A DNA stretch of 7,348 bases from CAYNLX01 sp964441535 (GCA_964441535.1 CAYTXQ010000038.1:1-7348), one strand, 5' to 3'; shown: positions 1-6,414, numbered from the stretch's first letter. The notes: generated by a model from the letters alone, not told the origin. Numbers and translations are program-made.

Positions 1-248
1 AAACAATAACTGCAACTACTTCCTCTAAAAACATATACATTTACTTTATCTTCATTTTCAGTATAATTCGATAAATCTGTGTTTTTTAAAAGATTTACAT
101 GACTTTCATACCCATCTGCATTCTTAAAAGTTTCAATTTCTTCATTAATAGTGGTTTGAAAATCATCAGGTTCAACTTCAGCCTTAACTGTAATCGGAAA
201 TATTAATAAAGATAATAATGTTAATATAATCAATAAATTTTTTTTCAT
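1..248 (-). CDS. Secreted thioredoxin-fold protein with CxxC motif (N-terminal part, cut by window edge)
   Basis: The first 82 codons are visible; the gene runs off the left edge. Residues 1-23 form a classic signal peptide: MKKN, then a Leu/Ile-rich core, then a VKA|E cleavage-like site. An acidic linker follows (about 24-68). The segment VNVYVFRGSSCSYCF (about 69 to the edge) is a beta strand leading into a CxxC redox centre, Cys79-Ser-Tyr-Cys82, as in thioredoxin-family proteins. I infer an extracytoplasmic, possibly lipid-free thiol-disulfide protein; whether it reduces, oxidises or isomerises disulfides cannot be told without the rest. The ATG is supported by AGGAG at 256-260, 7 nt upstream. 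Only 10 nt separate it from the stop codon of the ATP-grasp gene upstream, and that Shine-Dalgarno overlaps the TAG stop, so the two genes are almost certainly co-transcribed and translationally coupled. Confidence 0.8.
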   Translation of the reverse strand, partial: MKKNLLIILTLLSLLIFPITVKAEVEPDDFQTTINEEIETFKNADGYESHVNLLKNTDLSNYTENEDKVNVYVFRGSSCSYC

Positions 249-255
249 ACTTTCA

Positions 256-261
256 CTCCTA
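256..261 (-). promoter_or_regulatory. Ribosome binding site overlapping the upstream stop codon
   Basis: Reading the minus strand, TAGGAG joins the TAG stop of the ATP-grasp gene directly to an AGGAG Shine-Dalgarno, followed by TGAAAGT and the ATG of the thioredoxin-fold gene. Ribosomes finishing the first gene are therefore placed on the start site of the second, the usual layout for translational coupling. Confidence 0.75.
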
Positions 262-1482
262 TTTTAGTCCTCTTTTTCCATAGTACATTTTTAATAATTT
301 ATAATTAATATAGTATAAATAATTAACAACTAGTAATCTAATTATACTAATATCTTTTTTGTAAAAATATGTGTAAGAATATTTTTTTTCTTTAAACAAC
401 TTTTTTACTTCTTTCTTTATTTTATCATCTTTAATGTATTTTAACAAAGTTTTTTTCCACACAGCAATCCACAAATGTTTATTATCACAATAAATTGTAT
501 CTTCGTTTTTATCATATATATAATCATCTATTAAATATTTTATTATATTGTATCCACTTGCTGTTGTATAAAAACTACTTCTTCCAAGTCTTATGTTTAT
601 TTCAAAAACTTTAAATTTATTATCTCTAGAATCTAATTTAAAATCAAAATTAGAATACCCTATATATTTAATATCTTCTAAAAATTTTTTATATTTATCA
701 TACAATTTTTTATTATAATCAGATATTATTGCGTAATAATTGCCTATGCCTTTAGGAGTATATTCTTCTAAAATTACATGTCCTAGAGACATCATTTTTA
801 CTTTACCGTTTTTATCTGAATATGAATTTAAAACGTACATGGAGGTGTCATCACCAGGTATAAAGTCTTGTATTATTATATTACTTTTATATCCAGCACT
901 ATATATTAAATACACTATTTTTTCTAATTCTTCTTGATTTTCTGCTTTATAACCTTTTTTCTTTCCTTCAAAATCAAGTTTTACATATTCGACACTATTA
1001 GATACTTTTACTGCTACTGGAAAATCAAAAGGTAATTTAATTTTCTTATAATTTTTTAATGTACATATATATGTTTTAGGATATTCTAAACCATATTTAT
1101 CACATATTTTATAAAAAGATTCTTTATTATCCAAAGTATCTCTTTTTTTCTTATTTATAAATGGCAATATATAATATTTTTGTAAAGATTTTTTATTATC
1201 TATAACTAATTTTACATATGTATCATTACAACCTATTAAAAATAATTTTTTATTTTCTTTTTTATATTTTTTACCAATTTCAATAAGTTTTTTAACAAAG
1301 ACTTTAGAATTATTAAAATTTTCATAATCAATAACATTCAATATTTTACTATATTTTGTATCATATAATCTTTTTGCACATATTGCTAAAGGTTTAATGT
1401 TGTAATCTTGAAAAAAAGCTCTTGAAATTGCATATACATTAAAATCACTTCCCAATAATACAGGTAAAAATTCTTTTTTCAC
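259..1482 (-). CDS. ATP-grasp carboxylate-amine ligase, D-aspartate ligase-like
   Basis: The 407-residue product has ATP-grasp architecture. The N-terminal pre-ATP-grasp domain opens with FLPVLLGSDFNVY (residues 5-17). The ATP-grasp domain runs from about 115 to 320: LDNKESFYKICDKYGLEYPKT, the nucleotide-binding Lys in FPVAVKVS (Lys159), IIIQDFIPGDD (202-212) and the metal-binding FEINIRLGRSS (293-303; Glu294, Asn296). By recall, the GSD-NVY opening and overall length match the family of Enterococcus faecium D-aspartate ligase (Aslfm), which adds D-Asp to the lysine side chain of peptidoglycan precursors. The exact substrate is inference. The last 60 residues are rich in Lys and Tyr with a hydrophobic stretch (SIIRLLVVNYLYYINY), perhaps membrane-associated. 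The start is GTG, with AGGGA 5 nt upstream; it puts the family's EFLPVLLGSD near the N terminus. Other ATP-grasp peptide ligases are the alternative. Confidence 0.75.
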   Translation of the reverse strand: MKKEFLPVLLGSDFNVYAISRAFFQDYNIKPLAICAKRLYDTKYSKILNVIDYENFNNSKVFVKKLIEIGKKYKKENKKLFLIGCNDTYVKLVIDNKKSLQKYYILPFINKKKRDTLDNKESFYKICDKYGLEYPKTYICTLKNYKKIKLPFDFPVAVKVSNSVEYVKLDFEGKKKGYKAENQEELEKIVYLIYSAGYKSNIIIQDFIPGDDTSMYVLNSYSDKNGKVKMMSLGHVILEEYTPKGIGNYYAIISDYNKKLYDKYKKFLEDIKYIGYSNFDFKLDSRDNKFKVFEINIRLGRSSFYTTASGYNIIKYLIDDYIYDKNEDTIYCDNKHLWIAVWKKTLLKYIKDDKIKKEVKKLFKEKKYSYTYFYKKDISIIRLLVVNYLYYINYKLLKMYYGKRGLK

Positions 1483-1508
1483 TAATGTCCCTACTTCCTA
1501 TATGTATA

Positions 1509-1517
1509 ATTATAACA
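1509..1517 (-). promoter_or_regulatory. Extended -10 promoter for the ATP-grasp/thioredoxin pair
   Basis: The minus strand reads TGTTATAAT, a perfect TGn-TATAAT extended -10, in the 43-nt gap after the DedA gene. No good -35 is seen at 17 nt, which is normal for extended -10 promoters. Transcription would start near 1502, leaving a leader of about 20 nt before the GTG. Confidence 0.6.
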
Positions 1518-1525
1518 CATATATT

Positions 1526-2155
1526 TTAAGAATTAATTTTATTATTTCTTTTTTTTCTATAGAAAATAATAATTAGCGTAATAAAACCTATAATCAACAT
1601 TATTAATACAATATAAGAGAATTTATTTATAATTTTAGATATTGATTCCCAATTATTTCCTAATACACTACCTAAAATTATTAATACAGAATTCCATATA
1701 GCAGATCCTAATAATGTGTATAATAAGAATTTTGACATTTTCATTTCGCTCATTCCAGCAGGTATAGAAATTAAACTTCTAACTATTGGTATAAAACGAC
1801 AGAAGAAAACAGTCTTATTTCCCTTTTTATCAAACCAGTCATCTGCCATTTCAATATCTTTAGGTTTTATTTGTAAAATCTTACCTATTTTTCCTGAAAC
1901 TATTTTTATTAATCTCTCTTTATTTAATATTTTACCTATATAATATAAAATAATTGCTCCTAAAAGAGAACCTATTGTTGCAAATAGTATAACTCCAAAA
2001 ATAGTAATACCGCTATTAGGTCTTTGAGTCACAAACCCCCCAAAAGGCAAAATTACTTCTGAAGGTATCGGAGGAAATAAGTTTTCTAAAGCTATTAAAA
2101 GCATTATTCCTAGATATCCAAATTTATTCATTACATTCATTATTATAGTTTCCAT
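1526..2155 (-). CDS. DedA-family membrane protein (candidate undecaprenyl-phosphate/lipid transporter)
   Basis: The 209-residue product is an integral membrane protein of the DedA (SNARE-associated/VTT domain) superfamily. Visible family marks are ENLFPPIPSEVILPFGG (residues 24-40, with Glu24 and Glu33 in the membrane-embedded PxPSE motif) and FFCRFIPIVRSLISIPAGMSEM (117-138, with Arg120, Arg126 and the S-x-PAG-M signature). Hydrophobic segments lie near 12-28, 50-75, 142-166 and 181-199, ending in a basic tail (YRKKRNNK). Some DedA proteins (UptA type) recycle undecaprenyl phosphate across the membrane for cell-wall synthesis, while others act in proton-motive-force or lipid homeostasis; which applies here is not decidable. 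The ATG has AGGAG 6 nt upstream. It stands alone between promoters, next to a likely cell-wall ligase, in line with an envelope role. Confidence 0.9.
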   Translation of the reverse strand: METIIMNVMNKFGYLGIMLLIALENLFPPIPSEVILPFGGFVTQRPNSGITIFGVILFATIGSLLGAIILYYIGKILNKERLIKIVSGKIGKILQIKPKDIEMADDWFDKKGNKTVFFCRFIPIVRSLISIPAGMSEMKMSKFLLYTLLGSAIWNSVLIILGSVLGNNWESISKIINKFSYIVLIMLIIGFITLIIIFYRKKRNNKINS

Positions 2156-2176
2156 AAAATTCTCCTAACTTTAATA

Positions 2177-2185
2177 ATTATATCA
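2177..2185 (-). promoter_or_regulatory. Extended -10 promoter for the DedA gene
   Basis: The minus strand reads TGATATAAT (TGn-TATAAT) in the 54-nt gap after aspS. Predicted initiation near 2170 leaves a leader of only about 15 nt, with AGGAG at 2162-2166 near the mRNA 5' end. No convincing -35 is visible. Confidence 0.6.
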
Positions 2186-2209
2186 TAGAATATATTTATT
2201 TTTGATATT

Positions 2210-3946
2210 TTAATCTCTACATTTTATGTGTACATCTCTTAATTGCTGTTCAGTTATTGTTGAAGGAGAATTCATCATTAAATCTTGAGCATTATTATTC
2301 ATAGGAAATAATACTACTTCTCTAATATTCTCTTCATCTTTTAATAACATTATCATACGATCAATACCTGGAGCCATTCCTGCATGAGGAGGAGCTCCAT
2401 ATTGAAATGCTTTATATAAAGACGAAAATTTTTCTTTTATAATATTTTCATCATATCCAGCTATCCCAAAAACTTTTCTCATTATATTTAAATCATGATT
2501 TCTAACTGCACCGCTTGCTATTTCTACACCATTGCATACAAAATCATACTGATATGCAAGTATATCTTTAGGATCTTCTAATTCACCTTGAGGCATTGAA
2601 AAAGGATTATGCATGAATATATATTTTTCTGTTTCTTCATCCCATTCATACATAGGAAAATCATTAATAATGCAAAATTCAAACTTATTTTTATTTATTA
2701 AATCTAATTTTTTGCCTAATTCATCTCTAATCTTACCGGCAAACTTAGATGCTTTAATTTCATTTTTATCTGCTATAAAGAATAAAACTGAATTTGTTTT
2801 TAATTCGCATTTTTCTATTAATATATTTCTTTCTCTATCAGATAAGAACTTATCAATAGGGCCTTTTAAAGAACCATCATTTTCTAAAGTTACATATCCA
2901 ATACCCGGCATACCAATAGAATTAGCAAAATCAACAAGTTCATTAAACCATGAGTTAGATTTTGTTCCAATATCATGAAATACAATTCCTCTTACATAAG
3001 AATTAATAAAAGGTTTAAAGGTTGTTTTTTCAAATTCTTTTGTTAAATCAAGAATTATTAATGGATTTCTTAAATCTGGTTTATCAGTTCCATACTTTAA
3101 CATACTTTCTTTATATGAAATCCTCATAAAAGGTTTTTCTGAAACTTGTTTACTGCTAAATTTTCTGAAAATGTCATATAGTATTTCTTCTCCAATTTCT
3201 AAAACATCATCTTGAGTAGCAAAAGATATTTCCATATCCAATTGATAAAATTCTCCTGGAGTTCTGTCGCTTCTTCCATCTTCATCTCTAAAACATGGTG
3301 CTATTTGAAAATATTTATCAAATCCTGAAACCATTATTAATTGTTTGAATATCTGAGGAGCTTGCGGTAATGCATAAAATTTATCTTTATGTTTACGAGA
3401 AGGTACAATAAAATCTCTAGCACCTTCAGGTGATGAAGCTGTTAGTATAGGAGTTTGAAATTCTATAAAATCCATACTCTGCATTTTTTCTCTTATATAT
3501 TTAATAACTTTAGATCTAAATAATATATTATCTTTTACTTCCTTGTTTCTTAAATCCAAATACCTATATTTTAATCTTACATCTTCACTACTATTTTTTG
3601 ACGTAATTATTTCAAATGGAAGTTCATTTTTGGATTTACTTAATACTTCTAATGTATCAACAAGTAATTCAATAGTTCCAGTTGAAATTTTATCGTTAAT
3701 TGTATCTTTATCTCTTTTTCTAATAATACCTTCTACACAAATAACACTTTCCCTTGTAATATTATCAAAAATACTGTTATCGTTACTGACTATCTGTAAA
3801 ACTCCATACATATCCCTTAAATCAAGAAACAATACTCCTCCATGATCTCTTATATTTTCTACCCATCCAGAAACTCTTATTGTTTTGCCAATAAAATCCT
3901 CATTTACTTTTCCACAATAAATATCACGATATTTATTTGATTTCAT
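2210..3946 (-). CDS. aspS: Aspartyl-tRNA synthetase, bacterial type, probably non-discriminating
   Basis: The 578-residue product has the full bacterial-type class IIb AspRS layout. An OB-fold anticodon-binding domain occupies about 20-105. Motif 1 is near 152-175; the flipping loop is EGARDFIVPSR (174-184). Motif 2 is FRDEDGRSDRTPGEFYQLD (219-237). The GAD insertion domain spans about 290-405, and motif 3 is GMAPGIDRMIML (523-534, Arg530). It charges tRNA with aspartate in the cytoplasm. His35 in RDHGG sits where discriminating enzymes (E. coli RDLGS) have Leu. By recall, this His marks AspRSs that also aspartylate tRNA-Asn for later amidation by GatCAB. GEFYQLD and HNPFSMPQG resemble the form common in alphaproteobacteria rather than the E. 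coli form. The ATG has AAGGAG 9 nt upstream. The gene is controlled by the T-box leader just upstream. Confidence 0.97.
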   Translation of the reverse strand: MKSNKYRDIYCGKVNEDFIGKTIRVSGWVENIRDHGGVLFLDLRDMYGVLQIVSNDNSIFDNITRESVICVEGIIRKRDKDTINDKISTGTIELLVDTLEVLSKSKNELPFEIITSKNSSEDVRLKYRYLDLRNKEVKDNILFRSKVIKYIREKMQSMDFIEFQTPILTASSPEGARDFIVPSRKHKDKFYALPQAPQIFKQLIMVSGFDKYFQIAPCFRDEDGRSDRTPGEFYQLDMEISFATQDDVLEIGEEILYDIFRKFSSKQVSEKPFMRISYKESMLKYGTDKPDLRNPLIILDLTKEFEKTTFKPFINSYVRGIVFHDIGTKSNSWFNELVDFANSIGMPGIGYVTLENDGSLKGPIDKFLSDRERNILIEKCELKTNSVLFFIADKNEIKASKFAGKIRDELGKKLDLINKNKFEFCIINDFPMYEWDEETEKYIFMHNPFSMPQGELEDPKDILAYQYDFVCNGVEIASGAVRNHDLNIMRKVFGIAGYDENIIKEKFSSLYKAFQYGAPPHAGMAPGIDRMIMLLKDEENIREVVLFPMNNNAQDLMMNSPSTITEQQLRDVHIKCRD

Positions 3947-3968
3947 ATTTTATCTCTCCTTTTTAATT

Positions 3969-4008
3969 AAAAAACGAGTAATTCATCCTAAAAGGACGAA
4001 ATTACTCG
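3969..4008 (-). terminator. Intrinsic terminator of the T-box leader
   Basis: CGAGTAATT pairs perfectly with AATTACTCG; after one bulged T, CGTCC pairs with GGATG around a TTTTA loop, giving about 14 bp. A run of six Ts (3969-3974) follows directly. It ends leader transcripts when the matching tRNA is charged, 22 nt before the aspS start codon. Confidence 0.92.
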
Positions 4009-4020
4009 TGGTACCACCTT
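3992..4020 (-). promoter_or_regulatory. T-box antiterminator with conserved T-box sequence
   Basis: AAGGTGGTACCACG (4007-4020) matches the conserved T-box element. It folds as helix AAGG/CCTT, a 7-nt bulge TGGTACC, then helix ACGA/TCGT. The TGGT in the bulge would pair with the tRNA NCCA end, its last T accepting A or, by wobble, G at the discriminator position. The 3' half (CGTCC) is shared with the terminator, so the two structures exclude each other. Confidence 0.9.
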
Positions 4021-4228
4021 AATTTATAATTATTAAAATAATTATCTTAAATATTTAACGCATATCTACGATATATCTTACTACTATTTCAGATATATAA
4101 CTCCATAGTGTTATTCATATTAGATATTTTATTGATATCTCACCATTTTATCAACTCTCTTAAATATAATTTTCTAATATTACTTGTCTACTTCTTTGCT
4201 TTAACTAATAATTTTTAATTTAATATAA

Positions 4229-4257
4229 ATTATACACTTTTTATAAAAAAATAACAA
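4229..4257 (-). promoter_or_regulatory. Promoter of the T-box/aspS unit
   Basis: TTGTTA (4252-4257) and a perfect TATAAT (4229-4234) are separated by exactly 17 nt, the standard housekeeping-sigma arrangement. The -35 begins 4 nt after the stop codon of the transglutaminase-like gene. No terminator separates the two, so read-through from upstream would also pass the T-box checkpoint. Confidence 0.8.
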
Positions 4258-4261
4258 TACT

Positions 4262-5725
4262 TTAGTTAATTTGATTATTTTTGAAAGAAATATTTCTTAA
4301 TGATTTGGCCAATCTAACACCCTGGATATTTCTATCTAATTTACTTTCTTTAACAATTGTGTCTAATTTATGTTTTGCTAACATTACAGGTGTAACTTCT
4401 TTATTTGATAATATTCTTAATAAAACTGCTTCTTCTTTACTACAGTTAAAAGAAAATCCAGAACGAAGCAATGTTTTTTTAAAGTCATCTATACTAAATG
4501 GATACTTTTCAGGTTCTTCATAATATTCATTTTTTCTAACATTATAAAATACTTTTAAAAATATGTTAGCACTTAATGAATTATTAAATAATTCATTATA
4601 TCTAATTGCACGACTCTTAACTTCTTCATCACTTAATGACATTGGATATATTTTGATAGCTGCATCATTATCTACAAGTCTAGATATATTGTTCATTGTT
4701 CTCATAAATTCACTTGAAACATCTATCACTTTATCAGAAGAATATTTTTCTTCAAAATTAGTAACTATATCTTCTGTTAACATTAATAAAGTCTCATCTG
4801 TGTATAGTCCTGGGAAATATGATTCTATTTCTTTTCTTGTCTTACAAAAACATCTATACGTATTTAAAAAAGAATTATCTTGATTTTTTCTTTTTCTATC
4901 AGCTGTAAGATCAAAATAGTATATTCCTTCAACCCCATATTTATCATCTTTTACATAAGAAATATTTCTTTGATGACCAGAATCTAAGCCATTACAATCA
5001 AGAAAATAATTTGTAACAGAAATTCCTAATTTATTAACAACAGCATTAAATATATTTGCATAACCTGCACATACTATTTTATCTCCAAACAAAACAGAAC
5101 TTAAATCACGAGATACAGTTGATTCTTCTGAAACATCCTCTTCTAAATATATTCTATCTCTTATTAAATCATATGCATACATCAATTGTTCTAAAGGACT
5201 ATAATCATATCTTTTAATTTTTTGAACAATTTCATTTATTTTTAATAAAGTTTTCTCAAAATCCTTAATTGTTATTGGACTTTTATTACCTTCAACAATA
5301 ACATAAATATTAGGATAATTTGAAAATTTTTCATTTAATTCTTGAAATGAAGCATCATCTAATTTAAAAACATTACATAATACAATTTTTTTATCTTTTA
5401 ACTCTGGATTTCTTTCAATATATTCAATTATTTTATCATAAGTAGCATCTATTTGAATATATTGTAAATTTGAAAACAAGTTTAACTCACCATTCAAATA
5501 TTGTTTCATTAAATTAACTGTTTTAGAATACATGTCTAATTCATACAAATCAAGAGTTTTCTTTAAATTTTTTCGAATATTATCATCATCAGTATAAATT
5601 TTTGAAAATGGATTTTTAATATTTGTTTCTATTTCAAAATTACAATCATAAGATATATCAAAATTTAAATCATATTTATTATTTTTAAGTTTTGAATTAA
5701 AACATATTGTTATAATACTCTTCAT
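4262..5725 (-). CDS. Transglutaminase-like cysteine protein of unknown function
   Basis: The 487-residue product lacks a signal peptide and membrane segments, so it is probably cytoplasmic. The middle region (about 175-280) has the marks of a transglutaminase/cysteine-protease-like core. There is a helix SPLEQLMYAYDLIRDRIY, then Cys219 in VCAGYANIFNAV, His251 in GHQRNISYV, and Asp272 in YYFDLTAD, a C-H-D triad with typical spacing. The first 170 residues hold alternating strand/helix segments (for example KKIVLCNVFK and NIYVIVEGN) that I do not recognise. The C-terminal 200 residues are predicted mostly helical, also unrecognised. The family could be a protease, amidase or non-catalytic domain; no substrate can be named. 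The ATG has AAAGGAAG 7 nt upstream. It is a single-gene unit with its own strong promoter and has no clear functional link to aspS, which follows it. Confidence 0.7.
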   Translation of the reverse strand: MKSIITICFNSKLKNNKYDLNFDISYDCNFEIETNIKNPFSKIYTDDDNIRKNLKKTLDLYELDMYSKTVNLMKQYLNGELNLFSNLQYIQIDATYDKIIEYIERNPELKDKKIVLCNVFKLDDASFQELNEKFSNYPNIYVIVEGNKSPITIKDFEKTLLKINEIVQKIKRYDYSPLEQLMYAYDLIRDRIYLEEDVSEESTVSRDLSSVLFGDKIVCAGYANIFNAVVNKLGISVTNYFLDCNGLDSGHQRNISYVKDDKYGVEGIYYFDLTADRKRKNQDNSFLNTYRCFCKTRKEIESYFPGLYTDETLLMLTEDIVTNFEEKYSSDKVIDVSSEFMRTMNNISRLVDNDAAIKIYPMSLSDEEVKSRAIRYNELFNNSLSANIFLKVFYNVRKNEYYEEPEKYPFSIDDFKKTLLRSGFSFNCSKEEAVLLRILSNKEVTPVMLAKHKLDTIVKESKLDRNIQGVRLAKSLRNISFKNNQIN

Positions 5726-5763
5726 ATTTTTACTTCCTTTTTTGTAAAAACTTTCGAGTTTAT

Positions 5764-5792
5764 ATTCTATACTAATTTAGTTGGTTTGTCAA
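5764..5792 (-). promoter_or_regulatory. Promoter of the transglutaminase-like gene
   Basis: A perfect TTGACA (5787-5792) and TAGAAT (5764-5769) are separated by 17 nt. The -35 begins at the first base after the TGA stop of the LysM gene. The spacer holds the small palindrome ACTAAATTAGT (5771-5781), a possible operator or chance in AT-rich DNA. Predicted initiation near 5757 gives a leader of about 32 nt. Confidence 0.75.
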
Positions 5793-6392
5793 TCAACTTC
5801 TTATCTTTAATACTTGTCCTATACTTATAAGATTACTAGAAAGATTGTTAAGAGATTTTATGTCAGCTACTGTCGTATTAAATCTATTTGCTATACTCCA
5901 TAAAGTATCTCCTTTTTGTACTGTATAAGTAGTTATATCATTTGTATCTGGAATGATTAATTGTTGTCCTATACTTAATAAATCGCTTGTTAAGTTATTA
6001 TAACTCTTTATAACAGTTACTGTTGTATTAAATCTTCTAGAAATACTCCACAATGTGTCACCTTTTTGAACTGTATAAACTACATTATCAGATGGAGTTT
6101 CTCCACAAATAGCTAAAGGTGAATATAAATAGATTAAAGCACTCCATGTATCTTTTCCAACTATACCATCAGCTGTTAACTTATTATTTATTTGAAAGGC
6201 TTTTACACTTTTAAGTGTCTCATTTCCAAAATATCCATCTATATTTCCATTATAAAACATTAATTGTTTAAGTTCCATTTGTAATTGTTTTACAAATTCT
6301 CCTTGACTACCATATCTTAATGTTGGTCTTTTTAATACAGGATTAGTTAATGAATCTCTTGTATTAGGAATATATTGATAATAATTATTCAT
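5793..6392 (-). CDS. Peptidoglycan-binding protein: PG_binding_1 domain plus two LysM domains
   Basis: The 199-residue product has three wall-binding modules and no catalytic domain. A PG_binding_1 domain spans about 25-88: LRYGSQGEFVKQLQ, the IDGYFGNETLKSVKAFQ core, then TADGIVGKDTWSAL. The LysM domains are at 106-148 and 156-198, each opening with YTVQKGDTLWSI and ending in a SIGQ-L-I motif. LysM domains bind the GlcNAc-containing glycan backbone. There is no signal peptide: the N terminus (MNNYYQYIPNTRDSL) is polar. Such proteins are often mother-cell-made spore-surface or cortex proteins, or leave by another route; this is inference, supported by the divergent SleC-like gene, which also starts without a signal peptide. 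The ATG has AAAGAGG 9 nt upstream. It ends in TGA, showing the standard bacterial code. A non-sporulation wall-anchored role remains possible. Confidence 0.9.
   Translation of the reverse strand: MNNYYQYIPNTRDSLTNPVLKRPTLRYGSQGEFVKQLQMELKQLMFYNGNIDGYFGNETLKSVKAFQINNKLTADGIVGKDTWSALIYLYSPLAICGETPSDNVVYTVQKGDTLWSISRRFNTTVTVIKSYNNLTSDLLSIGQQLIIPDTNDITTYTVQKGDTLWSIANRFNTTVADIKSLNNLSSNLISIGQVLKIRS
5799..6077 (-). repeat. Tandem LysM-coding repeat, 150-nt period
   Basis: The DNA for LysM 1 (5949-6077) and LysM 2 (5799-5927) is a tandem duplication with a 50-codon period. The opening YTVQKGDTLWSI is identical in the two copies, and RFNTTV also recurs. The two nucleotide copies remain clearly alignable, implying a fairly recent or conversion-maintained duplication. 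Confidence 0.8.
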
Positions 6393-6414
6393 AGTATCTT
6401 ACCTCTTTATAAAT

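Larger units (their letters stand above)
3969..4222 (-). ncRNA. T-box riboswitch leader of aspS, specifier triplet reads AAC (Asn)
   Basis: This leader lies between a promoter and aspS and senses uncharged tRNA to permit transcription. Stem I shows a classic specifier loop: AGTA on the 5' side (4181-4184) opposite GAA on the 3' side (4114-4116). Above it is a perfect 7-bp stem ATATTAG (4174-4180)/CTAATAT (4117-4123), and below it GTAG (4188-4191)/CTAT (4105-4108). Further up are AGAGAG (4155-4160) and a distal GTTGAT/ATCAAT arm with an ATGGTGAGA loop. After GAA come T, then AAC (4110-4112), then A, so the specifier is read as AAC, an Asn codon. A stem II (ATATATCT/AGATATAT) and an AT-rich stem III (about 4025-4046) follow, then the T-box sequence and terminator. 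The 5' end is set from the -10 position and is approximate. Confidence 0.92.

Noticed and set aside
2180..2208. Inverted repeat ATATCA...TGATAT between aspS and the DedA gene
   Set aside because: It has 6-bp AT-only arms with a 17-nt loop and no T-run; it overlaps the -10 region and is likely chance in this composition, not a terminator for aspS.
2613..2978. Plus-strand open frame of 121 codons inside aspS
   Set aside because: It lies fully antisense to a clear AspRS gene, has no recognisable domain, and is of the kind expected by chance opposite an AT-rich coding region. The same applies to the plus-strand frames at 740-937, 1716-1943, 3543-3845, 4281-4523 and 4563-4883.
4186..4188. GAC in the 5' side of T-box stem I as an aspartate specifier
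   Set aside because: It is on the strand carrying the AGTA element, whereas the specifier of T-boxes lies on the opposite side after GAA, where AAC is found.
3947..4261. 315-nt gap as a possible unannotated small gene
   Set aside because: The gap is fully explained by a promoter, T-box leader and terminator; no open frame with a ribosome binding site was seen in it.
5748..5761. Small hairpin AAACT-CGAA-AGTTT followed by Ts upstream of the transglutaminase-like gene
   Set aside because: The stem is only 5 bp and lies in the leader after the predicted transcription start, so it is too weak to be an intrinsic terminator.
5793..5795. Possibility of a Mollicutes-type code (TGA as Trp)
   Set aside because: TGA here ends the LysM protein exactly after a complete second LysM domain, and Trp codons in the window are TGG, so the standard bacterial code fits.
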